A DNA stretch of 64,000 nucleotides from Argyresthia goedartella (lineage: Eukaryota > Arthropoda > Insecta > Lepidoptera > Argyresthiidae). Shown one piece after another: positions 22,101 through 33,707 of this stretch. Position 1 is the first letter of the stretch; each line of letters opens with the position of its first letter. Under the pieces are notes generated by a model that worked only from the letters and a program-made list of their open reading frames with translations, made no database searches and was not told the origin of the DNA. The DNA lies in assembly GCA_949825045.1 (NCBI GenBank), contig OX463822.1, forward strand, positions 34,164,703 through 34,228,702. Reading direction: 5' to 3'. The position numbers and the translations under genes are program-made.

Positions 22101-22310
22101 CTGGTCAACGAAGGCATCGAGAAGATCAGCGTAGCTGGCGTGAATGCTCTGGGCATTAATATAGACGATATTGAGATTAAAGCCAAGGGTCGAGAACACG
22201 CGTTTCAGATTATCAGACAAAGAGCCATCCGCCGACAACCCACCTCCCGCACTAAGTGAAACGTCGCTATCAGAGCTAGAAAAGAAGCTATCATTAAAAT
22301 TGTTTAACAT
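19137..22310 (-). pseudogene. CR1 ORF2: endonuclease plus reverse transcriptase, broken
   Basis: ATG at 22310. The AP-type endonuclease is read from 'NIVYINAQSIHASYADLL' through 'VSESFLKPS', 'GGVAIYLRSDI' and 'LIIGDFNTC'. A one-base loss near 21735 shifts the frame just after this motif, and the SINE interrupts the rest. From 21116 the frame is constant to the end at 19137 apart from a TAA (20286-20288) and a TGA (19647-19649). RT motif A reads 'LLDFSAFDC', where the family has a Lys between Ser and Ala (20226-20243). The catalytic box reads 'IYADLQIY', lacking the second Asp of YADD (at 19980). Both are single-codon losses. 'GVPQGGILSPLLFSVFIN' is intact. The C-terminal part ('RLWNALPCTIRDS') is intact. 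Reverse transcription by this copy is not expected. Confidence 0.9.
21278..21528 (-). mobile_element. SINE-2, full copy inserted in the CR1 element
   Basis: Reverse orientation. The tRNA-like head (about 21455-21528) carries B box 'ggttcgattcc'; the body has 'gtttgtaccctagtcatgg'; the (TAA)n tail is at the left. It lies between the endonuclease and RT parts of the CR1 ORF, so it is younger than that copy. Confidence 0.85.
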
Positions 22311-22875
22311 ATGTGGATCTGCTATTTATTTATTATTTATTTATGGATCTACATTATACTCTCAAATTATCAAATTAAAACATCTATAATTTTCAGTTGC
22401 TTTGTGCCAAAAATATTAAGTGAATCAATAAAGTTTGGTTAATCTAAATTCCATGGACTAAAACATAACTTAATAAATAAATTACTATGAAATCGCTTCA
22501 GTAACTTCCTAAATCAGCGCAAAAATAAGCCAAATCCATTTTGACAACCTCAACCGGATCGAAGGGGTTGTACCCTCCAATCAATATATCCAAATAAGAC
22601 ACTCCGTTTTTTCCCTTATTTACATAAGAAAGAGATAACGATCAGTCCATAAAGGCTTTTATTTAAATAAGATGTTGGGGAGCACAAGGTGCTCCAATTT
22701 ATTCGGAAGTACCCCTAATATAATTTATTCTATGTAATGAACTATGTTTTGGAAGTCCGAAGAAGCTCTATTCATTGTTATTATGCTTGCTATAGGTATT
22801 TTGTTATTTGTAGGTTTAGTTTCGACCACGCCAAGTTATTCAATACATGGACTATTGAAAAACTTGGTATGGTAG
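22311..22875. other. No gene recognised
   Basis: Upstream of the CR1 ATG; may include its leader. AT-rich with no open frame that I can connect to an ORF1. Confidence 0.4.
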
Positions 22876-22877
22876 GT

Positions 22878-22950
22878 TTTGCGAGACGGGGGCTAGCCGA
22901 TCGCCGCAGGTTTCCTTACGATGTTTTCCATCACCGTTAGAACGTCCGTA
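22878..22950 (+). repeat. Short interspersed fragment (CATCGCCGCAG family)
   Basis: 'gggggctagccgatcgccgc' and 'cgatgttttccatcaccgtt' recur at 53155-53245, and in part at 38248-38280, 9250-9270 and 42370-42405. A reverse copy is near 41035-41110. Probably the edge of a SINE or LINE that I cannot name. Confidence 0.55.
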
Positions 22951-22959
22951 TGTCCACTC

Positions 22960-23077
22960 ACACACCCTCACACAAAAACACGCACACTTACATACACACA
23001 GACAAACACACCCTCCTTCACCCTCACACACACACATACACACACACACACATACACACACACGCACACACACCGGC
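22960..23077. repeat. (CA)n-rich microsatellite, interrupted
   Basis: Imperfect CA repeats with interspersed T and G bases. (TAA)n-like runs follow at 23085-23106 and 23206-23239. Confidence 0.9.
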
Positions 23078-23206
23078 TCTGATTACTATTATAATAATAA
23101 TAATAATTATATATATTTTGGTTTTCCGTTGTATCCTTTTACTTTTGTCTTGATACTTATATTAAGTAAGTTGGCATTAGATTAAATCATCAAAAATAAA
23201 TAAACG

Positions 23207-23239
<33 letters not shown>

Positions 23240-23269
23240 ATGTGTACTTTAGATAAATTAGTTATCTCA

Positions 23270-23352
23270 TTGGTACATGGTCGGCACCGGGATCGGAACC
23301 TGCACCTCCCGCGTGAGGAACAAGCGTGACACACACTAGACCACGGAGCCCA
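23270..23352 (-). repeat. SINE-3 head fragment
   Basis: Reverse complement of the tRNA-like head seen at 59145: a degenerate B box ('cgggatcggaacctgcacc' on the plus strand) and 'ctagaccacggagccc' at the head end. Confidence 0.6.
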
Positions 23353-23394
23353 AATAAATTAGCATAAAATATTAACATTATACATTGCTTCAAT

Positions 23395-23580
23395 TTTTCA
23401 AATTCTAAATTCTAAATGTCTTTATTACTGTAGATATTAACATATACTTGGCAATCGTCATTTTTTGCCACTTCTCTACATTGGACCACTGTGGGAGAAG
23501 AAGGGCGTAGAAACACCCACAGATCGATTTTTAGATCTCTTTTAAACATTGCTTGTGCTTAACTAATACAATTTTTATAA
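23395..23580 (-). repeat. LINE-B 3' end
   Basis: Same blocks as 14825-15080, reverse orientation, without coding part. Confidence 0.72.
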
Positions 23581-23719
23581 TAAAATCACTAAGGGACATG
23601 TTTGTGTACTATATGTGGCCTTGATTGCCTGGAGACAGATTCCGTAGCTTTGTTGTCGTGTATATGGACGACATCATTCAAGTCCCGGCCGAGGAATATG
23701 TAATAGGACTTGAAGTCCG

Positions 23720-24118
23720 TTTTTTAGGGTTCCGTACCCGAAGGGTTCCAAACGGGAGCCTATTACTAAGACTTCGCTGTCCGTCCGTCCGTCCGTCTGT
23801 CACCAGGCTGTATCTCAAGAACCTAGCTAGCTAGAGAGTTGAAATTTTCACAGATTATGTATTTCTGTTGCCGCTATAACAACAAATACTAAAAAACAGG
23901 ATAAAATAAATATTTAACCATACAACAATACCACATACAAACTTATGGATGCACCTGATTACGCACATGGAGTGTGAAAGTAACCGCACCAATAATTTTG
24001 TAAACAACATTTTGCTATGTAAAATCCAAACTATCCATTCCATACCATCCCTACGATTGTACGGTGGTACGGAACCCTTCGTGCGCGAGTTAGACTCGCA
24101 CTTAACCGGTTTTTTAAG
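23720..24118 (+). mobile_element. GTTCCGTACC repeat, full copy (MITE-like)
   Basis: Starts 'agggttccgtacccgaag' and ends 'ggtacggaacccttcgtgcg' followed by 'agactcgcacttaaccgg'. The GGGTTCCGTACC and GGTACGGAACCC segments are inverted repeats about 320 bp apart. The interior has a (GTCC)n run and 'gttgccgctataacaacaaa'. No transposase frame. The class is unsettled: I treat it as a non-autonomous DNA element. Related copies lie at 7366, 35270, 42440, 44885, 46836, 49250 and 55196. Confidence 0.75.
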
Positions 24119-25198
24119 TTTTTAATTTGGGGAATTATTATAAAATACACACACATTGCTCATGCCAGACTACAACATGCCGCCTCCAAGTCCCGCCGAG
24201 CAGAGTATAAAGTCCCAGCAGTGCAACTCAGCAGTAACTGCATTACTTTGCATACAGATCGCCTCTCGCACGGGAGGGGTGAGGGGTGAGGGGTGAGGTG
24301 GTGAGGTGGGGAGGAACCTTCTCAGTTTAAGTCCCTGCTGAGTACCCTCGCTTTGTAGCGTTTAATGTGGCTGATAGTCGACTCAGCTGTGCTAATTAGT
24401 ATTTCTGATGACAGGTATGAGTCAATAGTTTTGTACGCTTCTTTTGATTATCACAGGCATTTAGAACAGAAGCAATTACTATATTGTACAACACAGAGCA
24501 TAAACATAAACAAGCACATACAGAGAACTTATGAACATGTTGATACATATGTTTGTAAATTTTCGTGGTTACTTTCGTTACTACGTGTTGTGTAAATGAA
24601 GTGATTGATACATAGCTATTTGCATACTAATTGTTGGTAGGAATAGATAACATAATATTGTTAGTACCCGAGGAAAAGGGATAAGACCTTGACTAATATT
24701 TAAAATAATATTTTGCATCCTTTGATAAAGCTGTAGTACCTATAGTCAAGATAGTATACATCATCTGTTACTATCTGTTCACTGTTTCTTACTGCAGGTT
24801 TTGGCGGCCTTTGGTTTCGGTATTTCTCTACATAAGTATCTTCAAGTGGACCTCGGTTGGATAGTTCTGTGCCTACACTTCGTCGGTGCGTTATTTGTTA
24901 TTCGGATTATTGTCTGATCAATTGTTGCTCGCGAATTCTGAGGGGTTTCAACAATTTTTATTGCATTTAATGTTACCCTTAACGCAACCTCAGAGACACC
25001 TTTTCTAGGACCGAAGACAAAATATATACTATCCATCTTAACTTAGCCAACTGCAATAACAAACATGGCGTATCAATAAACTGTGACATTTCATAGTGAT
25101 GTGGGAATCGTCGAATGAATTGCCGAGAATGATTGTTGTGTTAATGATGATTGATTTTATGATATATAAATAATGAGAATTTATTGTTGAATTAATGT
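24119..25198. other. No gene recognised; GGGGTGA-rich patch at 24270-24315
   Basis: Contains a short G-rich imperfect tandem run ('ggggtgaggggtgagg'). The open frames nearby show no motif. Confidence 0.45.
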
Positions 25199-25224
25199 TA
25201 TATATATATATATATATATATATG
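25199..25224. repeat. (TA)n microsatellite
   Basis: About 12 TA units. Confidence 0.9.
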
Positions 25225-25324
25225 ATGAATGAATGTTATATTATATTGTGATTGGTTATATGATGAATAAATAATGATATCAAATGTATCTTATATCAAT
25301 TAAATCATAATTAAAAGCTATTTT

Positions 25325-26090
25325 TCATGTTCATATTCTTTATTGCACACAAATCATAATGGTAAGACAACAAAACATTTTATGGGCAACAGGAGATGCA
25401 GGTTTGATTCCTGACCATGTACCAAAGAGATAATTAATTTATCTTAAGTACGTTGTAGGGACGTTCTAACGGTGATGGAAAACATCGTGAGGAAACGAGG
25501 TTTTGAAGTCGCTCGAGTTTGTCCAGTCGATCTTTGTTTGCACAAATCCAGCAAACATACGAGTAGTCGATTAACCTTTTGAATACCACCGGCGTTAAAT
25601 AATGCTACTTTTCCGTTGCAGGTTTTCAATTATATTACCATAGCATAAGGTTCAAAATCGCGAGCCGACCCAACTACCTTCAGTTTTTGAGAGGTTAAAG
25701 TTAGTGGGAGGGACTGCGCGCGCGCAAGGGTGATTGTAGTCTGCCACGCACGGCAGGAAGGACTGCGATAGGACCGTAGGGAGTGAAATGACGCAAAGAC
25801 TCGTCTGCTGACCTCACAAATATGGGACGACCAGAACAACAATTTATCAAATACAACCCCAAGATTCTTGGCCTTCTCGCTGTATGTAATTATGTTACCC
25901 ATCATATAGGGTCGACGGGCATTTCCTGTATTAAGTTTTGAGAATGACATGTACCCAAAATCATGGCCTGCGATTTGCCCGGGCTGACAAGAAGACCATA
26001 TGAAATAGCCCATTTCCTGATGTTATCGAGATCAGCATTCAACGCCTCTGCCGTCAGATTCACATCACACGGAGAGAAGTGCCCATATAT
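25325..26090 (-). mobile_element. CR1-type LINE fragment, internally rearranged
   Basis: The 3' end ('tctttattgcacacaaat' on plus) and coding blocks match the CR1 copy at 18850. 'YSEKAKNLGVVFDKLLFW' and 'EVSRRVFASFHSLRSY' (25750-25890) and 'KSQA'-region relics upstream are clear. About 1 kb of the C-terminal ORF and UTR has been lost or replaced. A SINE-3-like piece with 'aggagatgcaggtttgattc' (25385-25445) and a 'cggtgatggaaaacatcgtg' scrap (25470-25495) lie within it. No intact frame. Confidence 0.75.
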
Positions 26091-26106
26091 TTAAATAAAC
26101 GGGGTA

Positions 26107-26164
26107 AGCGAAGCGAAGAACCAAATCCAATGTGGACACATTGGATTTGGTTCTTCGCTTCGCT
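26107..26164. repeat. Perfect hairpin, 28-bp arms, 2-base spacer
   Basis: 26107-26134 and 26137-26164 are exact reverse complements separated by GA. Each outer end carries the 'agcgaagcgaag' word also typical of MITE-A cores. Not part of a recognised gene. Confidence 0.95.
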
Positions 26165-26639
26165 CACCTCGTCCTCGTTTTGTATTTTATGTTACGCGAA
26201 TTAAGGTTTTAAAGTTGCTGTTTTTGATTACGTAATTCAGTCCGGCAAAACCAATATTTTTGCCAAGCAAAAACTGGATTTATGTTTATGATATAGAGTG
26301 ACCAGTAAAATGCAGTACTGCATAAACATTCGAATCGCAGACGGCCGCCAACACAAAATGGTGGATAAGTGTATGTTAAAGTAAATTCGTCTCTGCCATC
26401 ATGCGACATCACGTTACAGAACGATCATTTACCTATTTACTCAGGTTCTTCTACCTACAATTAATAACTACAGAATAAGTAAAGCAATTATTTGCAAAGT
26501 GTTTAGGGTACCAGTACCAGATGCTGAAACTCTTTGTTGCTGCTGAACAACATTATTGCACGGGTCGCGAGTTTGGAACCTTATGACTTATATAATAAAA
26601 TTTAAAACCTATAACGGAATAGTGGGGTGGTATTCTTTG

Positions 26640-26887
26640 ACGACCCGAATGGCCGAGCCGGCAGTGACCTTGCCTACGAAGCCAAGGATCCCGGGTTCGA
26701 GTCCCGGTGGGGGCAAATATTTGTTTGATGAGAACGGATGTTTGTACCCTAGTCATGGTTGTTTATCTAAGTATACTATTTATCTATATAAGTATGTGTA
26801 TCGTTGTCTAGTACCCAAGATACAGGGAATCCTAGTTTGGGGCTAGATCAATGTGTGTAAATAGTGTCCAAGATATTATTATTATTA
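26640..26887 (+). mobile_element. SINE-2, full copy
   Basis: tRNA-like head with A-box-like 'tggccgagccgg' and B box 'ggttcgagtcc'; body with 'gatgagaacggatgtttgta', 'cgttgtctagtacccaagat' and 'ctagtttggggctagatca'; tail (ATT)n. Reads like an acceptor-less tRNA fused to a LINE-like tail. Confidence 0.87.
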
Positions 26888-26995
26888 TATTCAAGAGGTT
26901 AACATTTGCAATGCTTAGAATAACTATAATCACAAGTGCGCCCAGAGCTTGGTAAGGATTTTTATTTAAAAGTGAGATCTATCTTTGTTTCTTAC

Positions 26996-27541
26996 AAGAA
27001 ATACCAGTTGTAAATAGCAACATATACGGCGTACGTTAACAAGAAATACCAGTTGTAAATAGCAACATATACGGCGTACGTTAACAAGAAATACCAGTTG
27101 TAAATAGCAACATATACGGCGTACCTACGTTAACAAGAAATACCAGTTGTAAATAGCAACATATACGGCGTACGTTAACAAGAAATACCAGTTGTAAATA
27201 GCAACATATACGGCGTACGTTAACAAGAAATACCAGTTGTAAATAGCAACATATACGGCGTACGTTAACAAGAAATACCAGTTGTAAATAGCAACATATA
27301 CGGCGTACGTTAACAAGAAATACCAGTTGTAAATAGCAACATATACGGCGTACGTTAACAAGAAATACCAGTTGTAAATAGCAACATATACGGCGTACGT
27401 TAACAAGAAATACCAGTTGTAAATAGCAACATATACGGCGTACGTTAACAAGAAATACCAGTTGTAAATAGCAACATATACGGCGTACGTTAACAAGAAA
27501 TACCAGTTGTAAATAGCAACATATACGGCGTACGTTAACAA
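26996..27541. repeat. Minisatellite, 45-bp unit x 12
   Basis: The unit begins 'aagaaataccagttgtaaat' and ends 'ggcgtacgttaac'. Copies are almost identical; the third carries a 4-bp insertion near 27125. The period is a multiple of three, so overlapping minus-strand frames stay open; these have no independent support. Confidence 0.97.
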
Positions 27542-30500
27542 GATCCACTCAACACAAAATATAGAACAACGTCGGAGTCTAAACAAGTGCTCATCAAGCC
27601 CCCTTATAACCTACAAATCGTGTGCTACTTTAAACTTTATTGTCAGTTAATAAAGTTGGAAACCAATTTTCGCATGCCAAAGCCCCTCGCCGGGCTAATA
27701 TTTTCACAATAAACGATGGTTTCATCGGAACGCTCGAAAAATTGCACTCAACATTTCTGTTGTTTGATTTTTCATCTGGGGCACATTGCACAAGGCTAGG
27801 AGTTACAACTTTACTAGTATTTACTGGCAACGTTTGTATAATTCCCACACACTTTGGTGGCAATGTTGCCAGTGTAGGCTTGTGAAATTAGAAAATAGAA
27901 ATAACTTATTAGAGATCATATCGCCTTTGTACATGTTTCTTGTACATTTTCTCCATTTAAAGTGAGTTTTTGTATTTGTTGGTTTGTGAAATGGGCTGTG
28001 ATATGAACAAGCCACCCGCCACCTGCCACTTGCCACCTGCCACTGCCACCTCGATGACACTCCACACTCGAGTGGTTATCGGCCCGTAAACTTTGCTGTT
28101 TTGTGATGAAGTGCATGGCCCAATATGCAAATAATTGAATATGGAGGCGGCTAAAGTGCAGCTGAAAATTTAAAGCAAACCTTTACTTACAAATCTTTTG
28201 AGCTACAGTTTGAGCTACATGGGGTGCTTTTGAGGCTTTATTCAGCATCCACCTCTTAAGGCAAAATGTATCGCGCTAAAAAGTAAATGTTGGTTGTATG
28301 TGTAGCATGTCGAGAGTGAGTAATACTTATGCTTTATACGACTGATGGAAACTGCACTTGAATGGGTGCAAATTGAAAGTTTTAATTGCTCTCTTAAGCG
28401 CATGAAAAAGTGAAAATTACAGATTTGATATGGTGTTACCATTGTTTAGACGTAGTATAGACGACTCCCAGAGCTTGGAGCGGTTTGTCATTACGGGCCT
28501 CAGAGTTGTTTCATAAATGAATGAGGCGCATTGGTGAGGCAGGATAAGGGAAGATAAACGATCTCTATCTCCAAATCTTCGATGACAAAATCCGGAAATA
28601 CGTAACGTATTTATATGAGGCCGTCTAGTTTCAACAACAGCAATTTTTCACAATGTTGAACAAAATAAAGATATCGCTAAAGCTCTCCCGAGACGAAATT
28701 ACCAAAGTTTTTTTTTTGTACAAAGAAACTCAAAACAGGGCAACCGGTAACTACGTTATCTGCAGTTTAGGGCTCTGAGTCGTTCTTAGTTGCAATATTT
28801 ATGTCGGTATTGGTGTAAATAAATAATTTCTCGCAACTGTGCTTCGACATGCCGTGATCATATGTATCACATCAGTTCATTTACAAATATCGCCATCTTC
28901 ATCATATCCTGTCACCCTTCCAGCAAGGTATAGGGCTCCAGTGAAGTATTCCATTTGGTCCGATCTCGGGCCGTCTCCTTTAGCTCCGACCAGCCCAGTC
29001 TGAGCTCATGATGGCGGCCCCTCCCTCCATTCACCGACGCCAATTGACAAACATACGTAATAATTACATAGATAGGTACCAATTTACTGGAACAGTATAG
29101 GGCCTTCTTACGGCGCAGCTTGTACTCAGGCTTAAGGAATACAAAGAAACTCCCTGACAAATGAAATTAAGGGCCCAGCAACCGAATTGGTACGTTTTAC
29201 AAATCTTTCGGATAAGACCTCCTTTTGCCGACGACAAATTGAACAAGATTCCTTCCCCAAATAAAGGTACCACGGAGGTTTCCTTTGTAACAATAGGCAT
29301 GTGGCTTCTTGTGCTGCAACATACGGACAAATTAAGGGTCTCGTACAACTGGGTGGTCTACCACTTGAATTATGGCTGGTTACACAATGTCCAGATAAAC
29401 CTATGTGCCAGATAAATTGTAATTTTACCTATACGTACAAAATATGTGATATATCTGTTAAACAGGGTTTATACGGACATTATGAATCAGACCCTTAATA
29501 TACATTTGAAACTTTTTAGGATATAAAACGATGTGCAGGGCACGGAAGTAGAAAACAGGTTGCTAATTAACTAGCTAAAACAATTATAATGAAAGTATTT
29601 AGACGACCTCTCTGTCGTTCCCAAAGTCCCCTAAAAGGCTACTTATCCAAGGTATCCCTAAATCGGCTAAATAATATTTGTTGTACCCTTCGGGTTATGA
29701 AACTCAGCCTTTCCCAGAATAACGGTGCGGAGGCATCTTTATTAATGTTGTTTACGACTGCGAGCCGATAGCTCCCAGGTGACTGCGGATCCGAACAATC
29801 TGCGACGTGATTTTTTACAACCTTTGCTGCATCTACTGTATACGTAATTCTGTTAAAAAACGACGATGATTTGCTCCACCCGGGACCTTATGCTTGATCT
29901 TCGGAAAAGAACGATATTTCGTGGTTTACATGAATTTTATCAAATCGATTACTTTTTAAAAAGTGGGTCCAAACTGTCCTCATGGATATAACCAGTTTCG
30001 AATGAACCTGAGATAAAAATACTACTGAATTGAGAATCCCTTTTTAAGTTGATACACGGTTTTAGACGCCGAACGAATATTTTACTCAGTTGTAATAAAA
30101 TTTTACTCCTACAACGGAGGTAATAAAAACGGAACCAAAAGTGCTACCTTATCTAGAATTCGGTATAACTGTACTTATTCGTCCCGCAGCGACAATTTGC
30201 CTTGTATTTTGACGTCATAATTCACCTTTTACCTTCCTTTTGCTATCGAATTCTGCTTCAAACCGGTCTTCAGCCACATTTCGTATTCTACAGCAAAATT
30301 CTGTTCAATCCGCGAGGTGGCGGTCCGGTTGCAACTTACAGCTTAATTCAATAGTTGAACGATCCTTCCGACACCGATTAGATTTAAATCCACCAGCATC
30401 ATACTTTAGGCCCTCTGCATATGGCGCAACTAGAAATAAAATGATTGTCAACCGACGTGAGTAATGGGCAAGTCCGCAACTGTGCGGCTTCCCATTTGAT

Positions 30501-31185
30501 TACACTACAGTATACTAGACTTCAGTGAACTGATTAGTAATTCGCGTCACTGATCAGTTTCTTTTCAGTAGCTCCATATTAGTTCTTTCTGTTGTCGTCT
30601 CCCGCGGCTTTAGCAGCTGTTCTCTCGCTTTTCGATGACTGGGCGCTCTCTCGCCCCAAACACGCTATAGATATTCGTGCTAGCCCTACAGGAAAATACG
30701 TTAACAGCGAGAATTGGCCCCTAGATATAGAAACGCCCCAAAAGCCCGGTAGAAAGTACCATTTAGGGAGCATCTTTGGAAATACGGCGACAAAGCGGGA
30801 TTAAAAAAAGTTCGTTTTACTTGATAACCGAAATGATCTCGGAATAGAAGGGATCGCCCAATGCGGGAGTTTTGGTAACAAAAAGGAGTTTTCTGACAGC
30901 TCATAGTAAGAAAATAACTTATTCCAAATTTGTGATTAGATGCCGTTGGCGAGTTTTTATTTTTAATGCCAATAGCCAGTTTAAAACATATGTATAACTT
31001 AGCAGAAAATACTATTTTGATCGTGGTTGAGTTAGGCAAAGTTGGTCTGTGACAAAAACGAAGAATAATTTAGAATCCCGATATTACAATGATTACATAG
31101 ATGACTCAACAAAGAACTCGCTGTTAGTAATTTTGTAATTATTTATATTATTTATAATAATCACTATCGTAATATTTATATTAGT
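27542..31185. other. Long anonymous stretch, no gene recognised
   Basis: About 3.6 kb with few recognisable repeats. Small features are a run of 'gccacctgccac' words at 28013-28051 and G/C-mixed sequence at 29160-30480 whose frames (29161-29415, 30240-30464) have no motif I know. It could be an old, decayed element or host non-coding DNA. Confidence 0.4.
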
Positions 31186-31189
31186 TTAA

Positions 31190-31345
31190 CACAACGAATT
31201 TTAAAAGAGATCTAAAAATCAATCTGTGCGATTTTTTCGTCCTTCCTCTCCTACAGTAGTCGAATGTAGAGAAGAGGCAAAAATGCATATAAAAAAAATA
31301 TACAAATAAAAAAAAACTTTATTACTGTAGATAAAGACATTTTGT
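31190..31345 (+). repeat. LINE-B 3' end, degenerate
   Basis: Plus-strand copy with 'ttttaaaagagatctaaaaa', 'aatgtagagaagaggcaaaa' and 'ttattactgtagataaagac'. Confidence 0.65.
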
Positions 31346-32555
31346 TTTTGATTTGTATTTTTTGAACAAGAACTATCTTGATTGGTTTATATCGACAACT
31401 TTCTCTTCCCGTTGTCCTCTGTTTTGTGATTATTACGACCATTGACCTCCAACTCTTTGGTTACGACGACCCTCACTGTACTTTCGGACCTTTCTGATTT
31501 CTTACCTCGACTGACTTGTTACTTTGCTGTTCATGCCGAAATCCCATGCAAAATCAACGAAAATTATGGAAAAAAAATCATCATACTTGCGTTCTTAAAT
31601 TCTGTAAAAAAGAGCTACTTAAGTTTTCCTTATTGATGAAGATTACTAAGGGTTCAAGCAGTTTAACAAGTGTAGCCTGGAATGGCCATATAAAGTACGT
31701 GTGGTTCTATAATCTTTGGTTATTAATTTATCACAGACCCATAAATGAAAGCCATGGCGAATCAACGCTATCTGTCACAGCTCTCAGAACTATTTTATTT
31801 TTATAATTAGCTGTCAGAAAATCCTCTATTATCAAAAGTGCGTGTTGTGTTGACAGACCGGATTTGTCATCGGGGCGACCCGGAAAAGGTTTCCGCTTCA
31901 TCTTGACCTGTTATACCCTTGTCTTTGTCTGTTTGTGGCAAATGTGTTTTGTGTTTGAGACGATGACATATGTTAAGGCTCTCCCTGGAAACGGTGGACA
32001 GGTGTAATCATGGCTATGTAGACATTCATTTTTATCAAACATTTTTTCTTTGAGTGTCTGTAACCTTTTTCTTGAATATTGTTTATCATCACGGTATTCC
32101 CCACGCGGGGTGGCACACACATTTATTTGTGACTCAACACTCCTTTTCCAGTGACAAGGGGCTGGTCCAGCGCCACCGCTCTCGGATAAAGTATATATCT
32201 TGTATGAAATCTGCCACAAGCCTGTGGTGTTGCGGACGCAAATGTCTTTTAATATATTGCTGTTTTGTGTATTGATAAATAAACAAGAAATAACGATTGA
32301 TGTTGCGTTTTCCAAACACTAGATGATCTTTTTTTCTCCCCTCATCGGTCGTCAATAAAGGCTTGGGCGAGCTCTCGTCTTTTTACGACTGAGGAGGATA
32401 GAAGGGCCGTCTTCAAGCTGATTGATCACCCGACCGACCATTTCCGCCTCAAATCACCGGCGATTGTTTAAGTCCGGACGTGGGCACCCCGACCGCGGCA
32501 CTTACAACTGCACCTCCAGCTTCATTTATGAGAAATAGGATTTCAAAGCTAAAAA
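31346..32555. other. No gene recognised
   Basis: Frames up to 134 codons on the minus strand (31911-32315) lack known motifs and have no supporting context. Confidence 0.4.
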
Positions 32556-32557
32556 AG

Positions 32558-33102
32558 ACTCTTAGGCGATTTACCTTCGTAGAGGGCTAACAGAGCAACG
32601 TAGCTTAATGTGTTTTATAACGATTATAGTAGTTTATATGACTGCTACATAATGGAGGGCATTAATACTCGAAATATCACTCGAGATTTTTAATACCTAA
32701 TTATGTACAGTTATATACACTAGTTTATCTACATACATATCATAAGCTCTCTTTGATGTGTTCAGGAACCGCATGTTCGACCGGCATTGTGGCATTGATC
32801 ATTGCTCTGCACTTGTTTAGCTTGTTCAGGAGTACCAATTTCGCAGACAAACTAGGGGCGGCGGCGTTCGAAATTTGAATGTCATAATATGACAAATTTT
32901 GGTACATTATGGTCATAATGTTTCAAAATTCAGATAAGAATGAGTTTTTACCAAGTAGTTTATCATTATGCTGGTCGTAACGTGCGGTTTTTGGACGCAG
33001 TAAAGAGGGTTTATGATACGTGTGTAGGTAAGACTCTTAGGCGATTCACCTTCATAGAGGCTAACAGAGAAACGTAGTTTAATGTGTTTTATAACGATTA
33101 AA
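32558..33102 (+). repeat. Direct-repeat pair (about 72 bp) flanking MITE-C
   Basis: 32558-32629 and 33031-33102 are about 90 percent alike: 'agactcttaggcgatt', 'ggctaacagag', 'aatgtgttttataacgatta'. They bracket the MITE-C copy like very short LTRs or a duplicated target segment. Confidence 0.8.
32640..33027 (+). mobile_element. MITE-C, imperfect inverted-repeat element
   Basis: Inside it, 'tatcataagctctctttgat' (about 32737) and the reverse complement of 'gcagtaaagagggtttatga' (about 32997) begin a roughly 65-bp diverged inverted repeat ('accgcatgttcgaccggcat' against 'accgcacgttacgaccagca' when both are read inward). No ORF. Three further copies lie at 38995 (-), 51840 (+) and 53805 (-). 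Confidence 0.65.
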
Positions 33103-33455
33103 TAAATAACAAGTACATAAATTCAAATCTGGTGCGAAATTTCACAATTGTGAAAAACAGATGTTGTCATAACTTTGAGAGACTTTTCTATCGAGCTATA
33201 ATAATCAAATTACGTTTAAACGCTAGCGAATGCAAGTTGATGATCAACTAGCTAGCATGAATTCAATCTGCAAAGTGGCATTTCTTAGTGGATGTTTCGG
33301 GTTGTGATGAAATGGCCTTTCAACTTTTCCAATAGGAAGGACTTAGTCATTGTTGAAGTACTGTATATGTATCACCGGCTGTGGGATATATGTAGGCTTC
33401 CTGAATACATATCATCCACTCTGTAGGCAAAGGGGCTGTCCAATGGCGGCTAAAC
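33103..33455. other. No gene recognised
   Basis: Anonymous AT-rich sequence between MITE-C and SINE-2. Confidence 0.45.
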
Positions 33456-33458
33456 AAT

Positions 33459-33707
33459 AGTAATAATACCTTGGACACTATTTACACACATTGATATAGC
33501 CCCAAACTAGGATTCCCTGTTTCTTCGGTACTAGACAACGATACACATACTTATATAGATAAATATTATACTTAGATAGATACACAACCATGACTAGGGT
33601 AGAAACATCCGTTCTCATCAAACAAATATTTACCCCCACCGGGACTCGAACCCGGGACCCTTGACTTCGTAGGCAGGGTCACTGCCGACTCGGCCATTCG
33701 GGTCGTC
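33459..33707 (-). mobile_element. SINE-2, full copy
   Basis: Reverse orientation. Head with B box (plus strand 'gggactcgaacccgggaccc') at about 33638-33660; body and (TAA)n tail to the left. Confidence 0.87.

Larger units (their letters stand above)
18850..22310 (-). mobile_element. CR1-type LINE, near complete but inactivated, split by a SINE
   Basis: Order on the minus strand: endonuclease (22310-21530), SINE-2 insertion (21278-21528), linker, reverse transcriptase (21116-19647), C-terminal domain (19562-19137), then a 3' UTR ending near 18860 with 'tgttctgtgcaataaag'. I recognise the protein as the lepidopteran CR1 kind. Further pieces lie at 25325-26090 and 63700-64000. I did not identify an ORF1 upstream of 22310. 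Confidence 0.88.

Noticed and set aside
21933..22259. 108-codon plus-strand frame
   Set aside because: Antisense shadow of the CR1 endonuclease region.
22852..23073. Cys/Val-rich minus-strand frame
   Set aside because: Translation of the CA microsatellite.
26640..26715. True tRNA genes at the SINE heads (also at 16183, 33638, 53440, 54480, 59160, 59730, 62745)
   Set aside because: Each box-containing head is fused to the same SINE body and does not fold into a full cloverleaf by eye; they are pol III promoters of SINEs.
27081..27586. Overlapping minus-strand frames with 15-residue repeats
   Set aside because: They arise from the 45-bp minisatellite and overlap each other in different frames.
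32558..33102. Short LTR retrotransposon
   Set aside because: The 72-bp repeats are too short for known LTRs, lack TG..CA ends, and there is no primer-binding site or polypurine tract that I can see.
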